NCBI GenBank assembly: GCA_963737405.1
Contig: CAVTSL010000011.1
Location: forward strand, 124,001 to 188,000
Length of the DNA: 64,000 bases
Reading direction: 5' to 3'
Source: JACCTU01 sp963737405
GTDB lineage: Bacteria; Actinomycetota; Thermoleophilia; Gaiellales; Gaiellaceae
Of this stretch, positions 10,718 through 19,837 are shown piece after piece. The notes under the pieces were generated by a model that ran no database searches, was not told the origin of the DNA, and worked only from the letters and a program-made list of their open reading frames with translations. Position 1 is the stretch's first letter, and each line of letters begins with the position of its first letter. A program made the position numbers and the translations under genes.

Positions 10718-11493
10718 TCATCCTCTTCATCGCCGACGTCGTCGGCCTCCCGGGCCGGCGCGCGCTCGAAGAGCGTCTTTCCTCCATGCGCGACGAGCTC
10801 GACGTCGACATCTGCATCGTGAACGGCGAGAACGTCGCCGACGGCGTCGGGATCACGCCGAAGCTCGCCAGGAAGCTGTTCGAGTTCGGCGCCGACGCGA
10901 TCACGCTCGGCAACCACACGTGGCGCCGGCCCGAGGTCGTCGGCTGGATCGACTCGGACGAGCGCGTGGTCCGTCCCGCGAACTTCTCGAAGCACGCTCC
11001 GGGTCGTGCGCTCACGTTCGTCCCGGCGCGAGACGGGACGACGGTGGCGGTGATCAACGTCATGGGCTACCTCTTCCTCGAGGTGGCGTACAACCCGTTC
11101 GAGGTGATCGACGACCTCGTGGACGAGGCGCGCGCGCAGACGCCGGTCGTGTTCGTCGACATGCACGGCGAGGCGACGAGCGAGAAGGTCGCGCTCTCGC
11201 GCTGGCTCGACGGGCGCGTGACCGCAGTCATCGGCACGCACACGCACGTCCAGACGAACGACGCGCGCGTGCAGGCCGGCGGCACCGCCGCGCTCACGGA
11301 CGCGGGCATGACCGGCCCGCACGACTCGGTGATCGGCGTGACAGCGGAGCAGGCGATCTCGCGCATGCGCACCGGCCTGCCGGTCCGCTTCGAGACCGCG
11401 CAGGGAGGCGTCCGGATCGAGGGCGCGCTCGTCGAGTGCACGCCGGACGGCCGCGCTACGCGCTGCGAGACGGTCCGCGTCGAAGTGACCTAG
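10714..11493 (+). CDS. ymdB: YmdB/TIGR00282-family metallophosphoesterase, CTG start
   Basis: A dimetal phosphodiesterase of the YmdB family, which hydrolyses 2',3'- or 3',5'-cyclic nucleotides. Motifs NGEN (37-40), LGNHTW and GTHTHVQT are present. The family's first strand and metal aspartate (D8) are encoded as LIILFIADVVGLPG, which begins at a CTG at 10714; the first ATG, at 10786, would delete this essential strand. The CTG forms a CTGA overlap with the upstream stop. No ATG, GTG or TTG is available in frame, so I infer a CTG start. Confidence 0.88.
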   Translation: MIILFIADVVGLPGRRALEERLSSMRDELDVDICIVNGENVADGVGITPKLARKLFEFGADAITLGNHTWRRPEVVGWIDSDERVVRPANFSKHAPGRALTFVPARDGTTVAVINVMGYLFLEVAYNPFEVIDDLVDEARAQTPVVFVDMHGEATSEKVALSRWLDGRVTAVIGTHTHVQTNDARVQAGGTAALTDAGMTGPHDSVIGVTAEQAISRMRTGLPVRFETAQGGVRIEGALVECTPDGRATRCETVRVEVT

Positions 11494-12641
11494 CGAGGAC
11501 CACGAGCAGCGCGACGAGGACCAGGTCGCGCACGAGGACGAGCCACGAGGCGAGAGGGTCGAACTCGCGCACGAGGTCCCAGTAGCGGAACGGGAACCAG
11601 AGCTGCGTCAGGACGAGCGCGGCGAGCAGCAGCGCGGTCGCCGAGAGCCGACGCGCGAGCGGCACCACGGGCACGAGCCAGATCAGGAACTGCGGCGAGA
11701 GCACCTTCCCGAGCGCCACGAACGCCGTCAGCACCGTCGCGGCGTAGGCGGCGAGCTCGTACCGGGAGGGCGCGCGCTCGCGGGCGAACCGCGTCCAGAG
11801 CCAGACGAGCACGGCCACCTGCGCGACCGAGAGCAGCACCGCGAGGACGTCCGGCGCAGCTCCGGCGAGGTTCTGCGACCCGTGGCTCGAGTGCATCTCG
11901 ATCCCGACCCCGAACGCGTCGTGCGCAGCGAGCAGGACCGCCGAGCCGAGGCTCTCGATCTGGAGCGGGCGCGACAGCTGGCGGCCGATGCTCGACGAGC
12001 ACGCCGCCCGGTGCGAGGAGCAGGAACGGGAGGTAGACGGCGACGACAACACCGACGGTGAGCGCCGCGCACACGAGCGCCTCGCGGCGGCCGCGCCGGC
12101 GCCACACGTAGGCGACGGTCAGCGGGAGGAAGACAGCGGGGTAGAGCTTCGCCGCGATCGACGCGCCGAGCAGGACGTGACCGAGGCGAAGCCGGTCGTA
12201 GAGAAGCGCCGCGAGCGCGAACGACGCGAGCATCGCGGGCCAGAGGTCGAAGCGCGTGAGGACGACCGACCCGATCGCGAGCGGCGAGAGCGCGACGAAC
12301 GCGAGCGTCCCGAAGCCGAGCCCGAGCTGCCGCGCGGACAACGCGACTGCAACGATCAGCCCCCCGCCGCAGAGCGCCATCAGCCACTCGAACGCGCCGC
12401 GGTAGTCCACGTCGGCGAGCGCGGGAGCGAGAAAGACGGGCAGCGCGCCCGGCGGGTACTCGACGCGGAAGTCGCGGTACGGAACCTCGCCGTCCGCCAT
12501 CGCCTCGCCGTAGGACTCGTACACCGGCGTGTCGACGATCTGGTCGCGCTCGTAGAACCCGAAGTGCAGCAGGGTCCACGAGAGCGCGAAGAGAACGAGC
12601 GCCGCCGCGACCTGCGCGAGGTCAGGCTTCCGAGCGGTCAC
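11456..12641 (-). CDS. Polytopic membrane glycosyltransferase-like protein (GT87/DUF2029 type), frameshifted
   Basis: Reconstructed 394-residue integral membrane protein. The N-terminal two thirds (from the GTG at 12641) includes YPPGALPVF, LTRFDLWPAML and SIAAKLYPAVFLPL, typical of DUF2029/GT87 mannosyltransferase-like proteins that use polyprenyl-phosphate sugars. At about 11990-12005 the coding frame moves by one base and continues as SSIGRQLSRPLQIESLG..VALGKVLSPQFLIWLVP, both family hallmarks, to a stop at 11456. Total length is 3n+1, as expected for one inserted base. It overlaps the start of the upstream gene by 20 bases and the convergent ymdB end by 38. Confidence 0.75.
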
Positions 12642-14364
12642 GTGCGAAGAGCGCGAAGGCCACGAAGGGGAAGAACCACGGGATGTAGAGATAGAACCAG
12701 TGCGTCAGCACGAGCTGGAACGCGGCGACGAGCGCAGCGGTGAGCGCCGCGAGCTGGAGCGGCGACTTCCGGCGCGGGAGGAACGCGGCGACGATCGCGC
12801 CGGCGACGACGAGGGCCTGCACCACCCGGTGCGGCACGTGCAGGTCCGGGATCCCGCGCGCGTGGTACTGGCCCCAGTCCCAGATCGAGAACGGCGACTG
12901 GCGGCCGAGCTGCCAGCCGAGCGTGCGGTCCCAGAACGTGCGCGCGGCGTCGAGCACGTTGGGCTCGAGCAGGAGGACCGAGAACGCGAGCGCGGTCGCG
13001 ACGACGAGCCCGACCAGGAACCGGAGCACCGTCCGCGTCCGCCACTCCGGGTACGTCGCCCACAGAGGCACCGTCGTGAGCGCGGCGAACTTCGTCCACC
13101 CTGCGAGCGCGAGGAACCCGCCGCGAAGCGCCGGCTGCGCCGCGAAGAAGAAGCCGAAGACGAGGAACGCGGGCAGGATCGCGTCGTTCGTGTTCGACAT
13201 CGACGTGTACTGCGTGAACGGGTACGCGGCCCACGCGAACGGCAGCGTCGCGGCGAGACGCTGGCCGCCGTAGCGCCAGCCGACGAGCGCGAGGCCGAGC
13301 ATGCAGAGCACGTCGAACGCGAGCGAGGTGAAGTGCGCCGCCGGCAGCTTGTCCCACTTGCCGGTCCAGCCGAACAGGGCGTACCCGGGAACGTACGAGA
13401 GGTACGAGACCGGCCCGTACGTGTCCCCGCGGTCGTTCGACGCCTCGCAGCGGCCGTTCGTCTGGATGCGCTCGCGGATCTCACCCTCCGCGTCGGCGGG
13501 CCCGCACGGCTTCAGGTCGTCCTGCACGGGAAAGTGCCCGTACGGGGACTCGCCTTCCACGATCCGGTTCGCGCCGATCACGCCTGCGTAGCCGACGTCG
13601 ATCACGTTCGACGTCTCGACGTTCAGGCCGATCCGGAACCCCGCGAGGAACACGGCGGCCGCGACGAGCACCCAGACGGGCCAGACGGGACGCGACGGCT
13701 TGACGCGCGCCGTCCCGCCGATCCAGGCCATGCGGGCGATCACGTAGAGGAGCGGCGGGTAGGCGAGCGGGACGCTCGTGAAGATGTCGCCCTCGTTGAA
13801 GTACCGGAGCGAGATCGAGAACGAGAGCAGCGCGAGCAGGTCGAGGTTCCGCAGCGAGAGCGGCCGGCGCAGGTCGGCGAGGCCGACGAGGAACGCGAGG
13901 CAGAAGCCGATCCAGACGAGCGGCTTGTTGATCTCCCGGCCGCCGAAGGCGCCGGCACCGCCGCGCGCCATCTTCCAGGCGACCTGCGGCCCCGTCCACG
14001 CCTCGGTCACGGCGCCGGTCTTGTCGTCGACGCGGCCGTCCGCGATCTGCCCGGCGTCGCCCCACCAGACGCGGATGTGCCACGCGCCGTGATCCTCCTC
14101 GTACTCGCCCTGCACGACGCGGTCCTTGCGCGGGTACCGCTTCAGCCAGTCGCGAACCTTCGGGTGCTGGAGGAAGATCCGCTGCGCCCGCCCGTCGCTC
14201 AGCCGCGCCGGCTCGGGCGCGGGGATGAACGGCGTCTGGACGAGGTTGCCGCGACCGTCGAAGACCGGCGCGGTGGGCGGCGGCGACTCTGCGGCGAGCG
14301 CGGCGCCCGGTGCCAGGCACGCGAGCGCGCCGAGCAGGACCGCGAGCCGACGAACGTCCCTCAG
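12622..14364 (-). CDS. Large membrane glycosyltransferase-like protein with N-terminal extracytoplasmic PepSY-like domain
   Basis: 580 residues. A signal sequence (LAVLLGALACLAPGAALA) leads into a soluble domain of about 110 residues resembling PepSY (..GRVDDKTGAVTEAWTG..), followed by at least ten hydrophobic helices with GDTYGPVSYLSYVPGYALF and SNTNDAILPAFL. The pattern suggests a GT-C-type transferase, but no catalytic motif can be named with confidence. No ATG, GTG or TTG precedes the signal sequence in frame. A CTG at 14364 overlaps the gtrA stop as CTGA and is my inferred start. It is operonic with gtrA upstream and the GT87-like gene downstream. Confidence 0.75.
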   Translation of the reverse strand: MRDVRRLAVLLGALACLAPGAALAAESPPPTAPVFDGRGNLVQTPFIPAPEPARLSDGRAQRIFLQHPKVRDWLKRYPRKDRVVQGEYEEDHGAWHIRVWWGDAGQIADGRVDDKTGAVTEAWTGPQVAWKMARGGAGAFGGREINKPLVWIGFCLAFLVGLADLRRPLSLRNLDLLALLSFSISLRYFNEGDIFTSVPLAYPPLLYVIARMAWIGGTARVKPSRPVWPVWVLVAAAVFLAGFRIGLNVETSNVIDVGYAGVIGANRIVEGESPYGHFPVQDDLKPCGPADAEGEIRERIQTNGRCEASNDRGDTYGPVSYLSYVPGYALFGWTGKWDKLPAAHFTSLAFDVLCMLGLALVGWRYGGQRLAATLPFAWAAYPFTQYTSMSNTNDAILPAFLVFGFFFAAQPALRGGFLALAGWTKFAALTTVPLWATYPEWRTRTVLRFLVGLVVATALAFSVLLLEPNVLDAARTFWDRTLGWQLGRQSPFSIWDWGQYHARGIPDLHVPHRVVQALVVAGAIVAAFLPRRKSPLQLAALTAALVAAFQLVLTHWFYLYIPWFFPFVAFALFARDRSEA

Positions 14365-14816
14365 GACCTTCGCCGGAACGTCCAGAGCTTGTTGCCGACG
14401 AAGTTGATCGGCGTGACGAGGACGATCGCGATCGCCTGCGCGGCCACCTCGCCCAGACCGAAGGCGATCAGGAGCTCGAGCACGACGAGGTTCGCGACGA
14501 GCGCGAGCAGCGCGACGACGAAGAAGCGCATGCCCTGGATGCCGACGTGCCCGCGGTCGCCGTGGAAGGTCCAGAGCCGGTTCCACAGGTAGTTGTTCGT
14601 CACCGCGACGAGGAACGAGCAGATCGCGGCGACGCGGTGGTCGACGTCTCCCCACAGCACCAGAACGGAGAAAACGGCGAGGTTGACGACGTATCCGCTC
14701 GCGCCGACGGTCGTGAACTTCGCCAGCTGGATCCAGTTGTGCGGGCGGCGAAGAGCTCTTCCGGCGCGCGTGCGGGCGAGCGCGGCGGCGACGCCGGCGG
14801 AGGTCGAGCGCTCCAC
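14361..14816 (-). CDS. GtrA-family membrane protein
   Basis: A 151-residue four-helix membrane protein of the GtrA/DPMS family, thought to help flip polyprenyl-phosphate-linked sugars across the membrane. Diagnostic motifs are KFTTVGASGYVVN near the N-terminus, NNYLWNRLWTF in the middle and NFVGNKLWTF at the C-terminus. It sits directly upstream of, and overlaps, a membrane glycosyltransferase-like gene, consistent with a lipid-linked-sugar pathway. Its start is at 14816 on the same strand. Confidence 0.92.
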   Translation of the reverse strand: MERSTSAGVAAALARTRAGRALRRPHNWIQLAKFTTVGASGYVVNLAVFSVLVLWGDVDHRVAAICSFLVAVTNNYLWNRLWTFHGDRGHVGIQGMRFFVVALLALVANLVVLELLIAFGLGEVAAQAIAIVLVTPINFVGNKLWTFRRRS

Positions 14817-14837
14817 GACGGGGGCGAGCCTAGCCGC

Positions 14838-15287
14838 TCAGGAAGCCGCCCGGACCCTCGAGCCGCTCGGGAGAAGCTTCACGTTGTCGCCGTAGTCGAG
14901 CTCTTCGGATCCGCGCTCGGTCGCGACGACGACCGCGGAGACGCCGCCGTCGTGCTCGATGCGGAGATCTTCGAGCTCGCCGACGAGCTCCCGGGCGCGC
15001 ACGACGTCGGAGCCGACGATCGCCCGGAACGTGCTCCCGCGCTTCGTGTAGAAGGCGAGCTCCGCGGCCTCGAGCATGACGAGCGGCGACGGGATCTCGA
15101 CCTCGTCGTCGTGGATCGTGGCGACCGCGAACGGCAGGAACCGGCGCTCGTCGTCTCCGCACCGGACCTCGAACCCGAGGGCGCGCCTGCGCTCCTTGTC
15201 GAGGACGAGGTCGACCGGCCGGCCGAGGTGGATGCCTCGGAGGCGGATCGGGAGGCGCAGCACGTGTTCGACGGAGACCCCTCGCAC
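14838..15287 (-). CDS. PRC-barrel-like protein
   Basis: 149 residues from a GTG at 15287. The N-terminal half (RGIHLGRPVDLVLDKERRR..GFEV) has the strand pattern of a PRC-barrel, a small beta domain found in photosynthetic reaction-centre H subunits and RimM. The second half repeats a similar pattern (VRARELVGELEDLRI). No catalytic residues are evident. The PRC assignment rests on pattern alone. Confidence 0.55.
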   Translation of the reverse strand: MRGVSVEHVLRLPIRLRGIHLGRPVDLVLDKERRRALGFEVRCGDDERRFLPFAVATIHDDEVEIPSPLVMLEAAELAFYTKRGSTFRAIVGSDVVRARELVGELEDLRIEHDGGVSAVVVATERGSEELDYGDNVKLLPSGSRVRAAS

Positions 15288-15329
15288 GGCACCGAGATTC
15301 TGCCTGGCGGGGCAGCCGTCAAGACGAGG

Positions 15330-15980
15330 TCAGCCGGAGAACCCCTCCTCGCCGACCAGGGGGACGAACCGGCAGGGGACGGAGCGGACGATCGCCGGGC
15401 CCTCCGGGCTCCGCACGATCAGCTGGAGCCGCTGGCCGCGGCGGCCGCCCACGGGGACGACCAGCCGGCCCCGCTCCACGAGCTGCTCGTAGAGCGTCGA
15501 GGGCAGATCCGGCGCGGCGGCTGCGACGGCGATCGCGTCGTAGGGCGCGTGCTCCGGGAGGCCGAGCGTCCCGTCGCCCACGTGCACGTGCACCCGGTCT
15601 CCGTACCCTGCGGCCTCGAGCGTGGCGCGCGCTTCCTCGGCGAGCTCCGGGATCCGCTCGATCGTGTGGACCTCGCGCGCGAGCTCGGCGAGCACGGCCG
15701 CCTGGTAGCCCGAGCCCGTGCCGACGTCGAGCACGCGCTCCCCGCCCCGCAGCGAGAGCGCCTCGCAGATCCGGGCCACCATGTACGGCTGCGAGATCGT
15801 CTGGCCCTCGCCGATCGGCAGCGCCGCGTCGTCGTACGCGCGTGCGGCGATGCTCGGCGGGACGAACTTCTCGCGCGGCACGCGCTCCATCGCCTCGAGC
15901 ACGCGCGCGTCGTCGATGTCGCGCCTGCGCAGCTGCCGGTCGACCATCGCGAGCCGGTCGGGCGATCGGTCAGCCGACAT
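15330..15980 (-). CDS. pcm: Protein-L-isoaspartate O-methyltransferase
   Basis: A 216-residue SAM-dependent enzyme that repairs isoaspartyl residues. It has the SAM-binding motif VLDVGTGSGYQAAVLA, the family signature IGEGQTISQPYMVA before it, and a C-terminal LVVPVGG. Length and start (ATG at 15980) are normal. It overlaps the stop of the upstream phosphodiesterase by 11 bases, so they are co-transcribed, although no functional link is obvious. Confidence 0.94.
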   Translation of the reverse strand: MSADRSPDRLAMVDRQLRRRDIDDARVLEAMERVPREKFVPPSIAARAYDDAALPIGEGQTISQPYMVARICEALSLRGGERVLDVGTGSGYQAAVLAELAREVHTIERIPELAEEARATLEAAGYGDRVHVHVGDGTLGLPEHAPYDAIAVAAAAPDLPSTLYEQLVERGRLVVPVGGRRGQRLQLIVRSPEGPAIVRSVPCRFVPLVGEEGFSG

Positions 15981-17295
15981 GCGACAGCGTCCGCGCGTAG
16001 ACCGGCCGCTCGACGCCGAGATGGTCGAGCAGCATCGGTGCGACGCCGGTGATCGTCGGCGGCGGCGCGCCGAGCCCGACGGTCAGCATCGGCACCTCGG
16101 AGTCGCCCGCGACGAGCGAGCCGTGACTGCCGCCGCCCGCGTGGTGGCGACCTGCCAGGTCGGCGAACTCGAAACCGGGCGCGGCCGAGACGAGGACGTC
16201 GCCCGAGTTCGGGTTCCGCAGCGCGCCCGTGGCACGCGCGAGCCCGTCCGGGTAGGAGGCGAGAACGTCGAGTCCCTCGCCGCCGTCGCGACGGGCGACA
16301 ACAGCGTCGTCCTCGAGGAAGAGCGTCACCTCGACGCCGGGCGTCCCGTCGAGGCGCTCAGCGAGCTCGCGGGCACGCCCGCCGCGGAGGTCGTAGACCA
16401 TGCCGGCGCGGTTCGACGCGGTCACGACGACGTCGTCCACCGCGGAGAACGCGGCCTGGAGGGAGACCGCCTGCTCGACGTGCGTCTGCCCGTGGTCGGA
16501 GCAGACGACGACCGCGTAGCGCTCGAGCAGCTGGTCGATGCCGCCGGCCGCGTCGACGAGCGCGCCGACCGCGTCGTCGGAACGGGCGAGCGCCTCGTGC
16601 GCGGCGTCGGGGCCGGCGGCGTGCGACGCGTAGTCGTAGTCCGGCAGGTAGTAGACGAGCAGGTCGAAGCCGTCCCGGGTGACGAGCCAGCGGCCGACCG
16701 CCGCCGCGTAGCGGTCGTTCGCCCCGAGATGCCGCGCTCCCATCCGGAACGGCGCGCCCGTCGGGTCGGACTCGAAGAGGTTGAAGTAGAAGAAGCGGCG
16801 CGGGCCGTACGCGACGCGCGTGACGCCGGGGATGCGTGCGGTGTGCGGCGTGCGTCCGCGGTACGCGACGATGTTCACCGCCGCCGAGACGAGCCCCGCG
16901 TCCTCGAGCGACTCGTAGAGCGTCACCGCACGCTTCGACAGATGCTCCGCGTTCATGTTGTAGATCGCGTCGACGATCCCCTGGCGGGCACCGGCGCGGC
17001 GGAGCGCTGCGAACGACGAGCCGTACTCGACGATCCGCTGCTCGCCGCGGTGATACCAGACGAGGTGCGGAATCTCGTGCACGTCGGGGTATGCGCCCGT
17101 GACGAGTGACGACAGGCAGACGGGGGTCAGCGAGGGGAACACCGTCGAGGCCCGCGCATACGAGCCCCGCTCGAAGAGCTCCGCGAGCGCCGGTGCGGTG
17201 CGCCGCTCGACGGCGTCCTCGAACATCGCGGGCGTGAGCCCGTCGATGACGATCAGCAGCGTCTTAGTCGCGGGCAAGGATCCGGAGGCCGGCAT
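15970..17295 (-). CDS. Alkaline-phosphatase-superfamily type I phosphodiesterase
   Basis: A 441-residue member of the nucleotide pyrophosphatase/phosphodiesterase branch of the alkaline phosphatase superfamily. Metal-binding motifs are visible: VIDGLTPAMF near the N-terminus, the nucleophile threonine in TVFPSLTPVC, LPDYDYASHAAGP, and VVCSDHGQT. A C-terminal HHAGGGSHGS carries the last metal histidine. No signal peptide is seen. The ATG at 17295 overlaps the upstream gene by 32 bases; a TTG at 17277 is a possible alternative. The substrate is unknown. Confidence 0.87.
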   Translation of the reverse strand: MPASGSLPATKTLLIVIDGLTPAMFEDAVERRTAPALAELFERGSYARASTVFPSLTPVCLSSLVTGAYPDVHEIPHLVWYHRGEQRIVEYGSSFAALRRAGARQGIVDAIYNMNAEHLSKRAVTLYESLEDAGLVSAAVNIVAYRGRTPHTARIPGVTRVAYGPRRFFYFNLFESDPTGAPFRMGARHLGANDRYAAAVGRWLVTRDGFDLLVYYLPDYDYASHAAGPDAAHEALARSDDAVGALVDAAGGIDQLLERYAVVVCSDHGQTHVEQAVSLQAAFSAVDDVVVTASNRAGMVYDLRGGRARELAERLDGTPGVEVTLFLEDDAVVARRDGGEGLDVLASYPDGLARATGALRNPNSGDVLVSAAPGFEFADLAGRHHAGGGSHGSLVAGDSEVPMLTVGLGAPPPTITGVAPMLLDHLGVERPVYARTLSHVG

Positions 17296-17671
17296 GCCGC
17301 TCCCCCTGCCGTCTCCGCAGGCGCAGGCCGAGGACGGGGAGCACGAGGGCGATCAGGTACCCGAGCACCGGCACGAACGAGAGCGCTGCGAGGACGATCG
17401 CGGCGCCGCCGACGAGAACGGCAGTGCCGCCGCGGGTGCCGCCGCGGGCGAGCGCGCCCCGGACCGTCGGTGTCGCCCCGAACGCGCCGAGCACGCCGCC
17501 GACCCCGCCCGCGATCGCGCCGGCCCAGTCGCCCAGCAGCCAGCCGACCACGGCGCCGAGGATCACCGCAACCGGGAGCGCGATGCGAACGTCGCGCAGC
17601 ACCCCGATCCCGAGCACGCCGAGCGCCGCGCCGAGGCCCGCGCACACGCCGATCCAGTACCAGCTGCCCAC
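17264..17671 (-). CDS. Four-helix membrane protein with glycine-zipper segments
   Basis: 135 residues from a GTG at 17671 (VGSWYWIGVC..). Four hydrophobic segments are clear, with glycine-rich packing motifs (GWLLGDWAGAIAGGVGGVLG, and a shorter one before it), and the C-terminus is arginine-rich. No family is recognised. It overlaps the downstream phosphodiesterase gene by 32 bases, so it belongs to the phosphodiesterase-pcm operon. Confidence 0.65.
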   Translation of the reverse strand: MGSWYWIGVCAGLGAALGVLGIGVLRDVRIALPVAVILGAVVGWLLGDWAGAIAGGVGGVLGAFGATPTVRGALARGGTRGGTAVLVGGAAIVLAALSFVPVLGYLIALVLPVLGLRLRRRQGERHAGLRILARD

Positions 17672-17776
17672 CGCGTTCGAGTGTACTGACGGCGTTTGTG
17701 CATGCCGAGTTGCGGGTACAGGAGGCTTCCCCCGCAGGACCCACGACGGACCCCACAACCCACCAGGAGGAAGCAC

Positions 17777-18100
17777 GTGACCCAGGACACGAGGCCGCTG
17801 CTCGTCTTCTTCACGAGCGAACGCTCGGGCCCCGCGCGCCGAATGGAGAGTTTGCTCGCGCACCTCGCCCGCAAGGAACGACACCGGCTGCGAACGGCCC
17901 GCGTCGACGTCGACGCGCAGCCCGAGTTCGCTGAGCGGTTCAAGGTCGAGAGCGTGCCGACGCTCGTCCTCGTGAAGGACAAGTGCGCGGTCGCCCGGCT
18001 CGACGGCCGGGTGAGCGCACCCCGGATCGAGTCGATGCTCGACCCGCATCTCGAGCCGATCGCACCGCCGCTGGCGACGGCGCGACCCGTCACCGCCTGA
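17777..18100 (+). CDS. Thioredoxin-fold protein lacking the CXXC active site
   Basis: 107 residues from a GTG at 17777, preceded by a perfect AGGAGG at 17765-17770. The fold is recognisable: an LLVFFTSE strand, the active-site loop and helix, the ARVDVDAQPEFAERF region and the cis-proline motif VESVPTLVLV. At the redox site, where WCGPCR is normal, the sequence reads RSGPARR, so both cysteines are replaced and it cannot act as a thiol oxidoreductase. It is likely a binding or chaperone-like member. Confidence 0.82.
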   Translation: MTQDTRPLLVFFTSERSGPARRMESLLAHLARKERHRLRTARVDVDAQPEFAERFKVESVPTLVLVKDKCAVARLDGRVSAPRIESMLDPHLEPIAPPLATARPVTA

Positions 18101-18166
18101 AAACCGATCCCTCCGGCATCTGGTAGGACCGCCGAAGAGGGTCCTCGGGAGAAGGAGGGGAAACGC

Positions 18167-18713
18167 ATGCGGAAATTGGTGTTGGCTCTGATGCTTCTGG
18201 TCGGAGTCGCCTCCACGCTCGTCGTCGCGGCACTGGCGACAGCGGACGGAGGCTCGCGCAACATCAGCGCCACACGGAGGCCTCACGCGGGTATCAGGAG
18301 GCCCCGGCGACGATCTCGACGACCGGCGGCGGAACGTTCAGGGCGAAGATCGCCAATGACGGCCAGTCGTTCTCGTGGACGCTGAGCTACGAGGCACTCG
18401 AGGGAGCCGTGCAGCAGGCGCACATCCACTTCGGGGCTTCGGGCCTCGCGAACGGAATCGCGGTCTTCCTGTGCACGAACCTCGGCAACGGGCCGGCAGG
18501 CACGCAGCCCTGCCCGGCACCGCCCGCGACGATCAGCGGGACGGCAACGGCGGCCGACGTGATCGGCCCCATGCCTCAGGGCATCGAGCCCGGTGCGTTC
18601 GGCGAGGTCATCGCCGCGATGCGCGCCGGCGTTGCATACGCGAACGTCCACTCGATGAAGTGGCCCGGGCGGAGAGATCCGCGGCCAGCTCAGCGGCGGC
18701 GAGCGACGATTAG
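18167..18713 (+). CDS. Secreted CHRD-domain protein, multiply frameshifted
   Basis: Starts at the ATG at 18167 with a strong signal peptide (LVLALMLLVGVASTLVVAALA). CHRD domain features follow in three frames: LTGYQEAP and GGGTFRAKI in one, then QQAHIHFGASG..GIAVFLC and the terminal block GGEIRGQL after another shift near 18672 (an extra G in CCCGGGCGG). A final shift would end the protein at the TAG at 18711. The span of 547 bases is consistent with about four inserted bases. CHRD proteins are secreted or cell-surface proteins of unclear function. It is either error-ridden sequence or a decayed gene. Confidence 0.7.
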
Positions 18714-18737
18714 CCGACGTCGTTCGGGGAGTCCGGC

Positions 18738-19826
18738 CTAGCCGGGCTCCCCACCTTCGAGCCGGCGGATCACGTCGAGCCCGAACTCCGCCGCCCGCTT
18801 TCCGTCGAGCGCGCGGTGGTCGAACGTGACCGAGATGTGACCCATCGGGCGCGCCACGATCGCGCCGTCGCGAACGACGGGTCGCTCGGCGATGCGGTGC
18901 ACGCCGAGGATCGCGACCTCGGGCTGGTTGATGAGAGGCGTGACGAGGACCCCGGAGAACTTGCCGGCGCTCGTGACGGTGAACGTCGAGCCGCGGAGCT
19001 CCTCCGGTTTCAGCGTTCCCGCGCGTGCGGCTTCGGCGAGGCGCTGGACCTCGGCGTCGATCTCCTCGACCGAGCGCGAGTCGCAGTCGCGCACGACCGG
19101 GACGACGAGGCCCGCGTCGGTGTCGATCGCCACGCCGAGGTCGTAGCGGTCGAGCTGCACGATCGCGTCGCCCTCGAACCGCGCGTTCAGCTCGGGGAAT
19201 GCGCGCAGCGACTCCGCGACCGCCTTGAGGACCGTCGGCAGCAGCGTCTTCAGGTCGACGCCGCCGAAGTCGCACTCCTCGACCCACGTCACGGCGGGAA
19301 TCGACTGCGCCTTCGTCATGTGCTCGGCGATCACGCGCCTCACGCCGCGCAGCGGCTCGCGGCGCTCCGTTCCGGCGACGGTGACGGGACTCGCCTCGCC
19401 GCTCGCCGCACGCACGTCGGCCTCCGTCACGCGGCCGCCCGGGCCCGACGGATCGACCGTCTCGAGGTCGACGCCGAGCTCCTGCGCAAGCCGCCTGACG
19501 AGCGGGGTCGTCCGTACCTTCGCGCCCTCGGCGCGCGGGCGAGGCGCGGGCCGCTCTGCAGGCTCCGGCACTGTCCCCTCCGGGACGCCGTCGCCGCCGA
19601 TCACGACGATCACCGTTCCGACCGGGACGACGTCGCCCTCGCCCGCGAGAAGCTTCGAGACGACGCCGGCCGCCGGCGACGGGATCTCGACCGTCGTCTT
19701 GTCGGTCTGCACCTCGACGAGCGGATCGTCCTCCGCGATCACCTGACCCTCGGACACGAGCCAGCGGGCGATCTCGCCCTCGGTCAGGCCCTCGCCGAGA
19801 TCCGGCAGCTTGAACTCGTACGCCAC
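18738..19826 (-). CDS. Dihydrolipoamide acyltransferase (E2) of a 2-oxoacid dehydrogenase complex
   Basis: 362 residues, with one lipoyl domain at the N-terminus (lipoyl lysine in VQTDKTTVEI), a peripheral-subunit-binding domain (TTPLVRRLAQELGVDL..VTEADV) and a C-terminal acyltransferase domain ending in the catalytic HRALDG. The GTG at 19826 gives the normal start (VAYEFKLPDLGEGLTEG). It belongs with the E1 genes at 24086-26266, from which four unrelated genes separate it. Branched-chain or pyruvate specificity cannot be decided by eye. Confidence 0.93.
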   Translation of the reverse strand: MAYEFKLPDLGEGLTEGEIARWLVSEGQVIAEDDPLVEVQTDKTTVEIPSPAAGVVSKLLAGEGDVVPVGTVIVVIGGDGVPEGTVPEPAERPAPRPRAEGAKVRTTPLVRRLAQELGVDLETVDPSGPGGRVTEADVRAASGEASPVTVAGTERREPLRGVRRVIAEHMTKAQSIPAVTWVEECDFGGVDLKTLLPTVLKAVAESLRAFPELNARFEGDAIVQLDRYDLGVAIDTDAGLVVPVVRDCDSRSVEEIDAEVQRLAEAARAGTLKPEELRGSTFTVTSAGKFSGVLVTPLINQPEVAILGVHRIAERPVVRDGAIVARPMGHISVTFDHRALDGKRAAEFGLDVIRRLEGGEPG

Positions 19827-19837
19827 GGCGCTGACTT

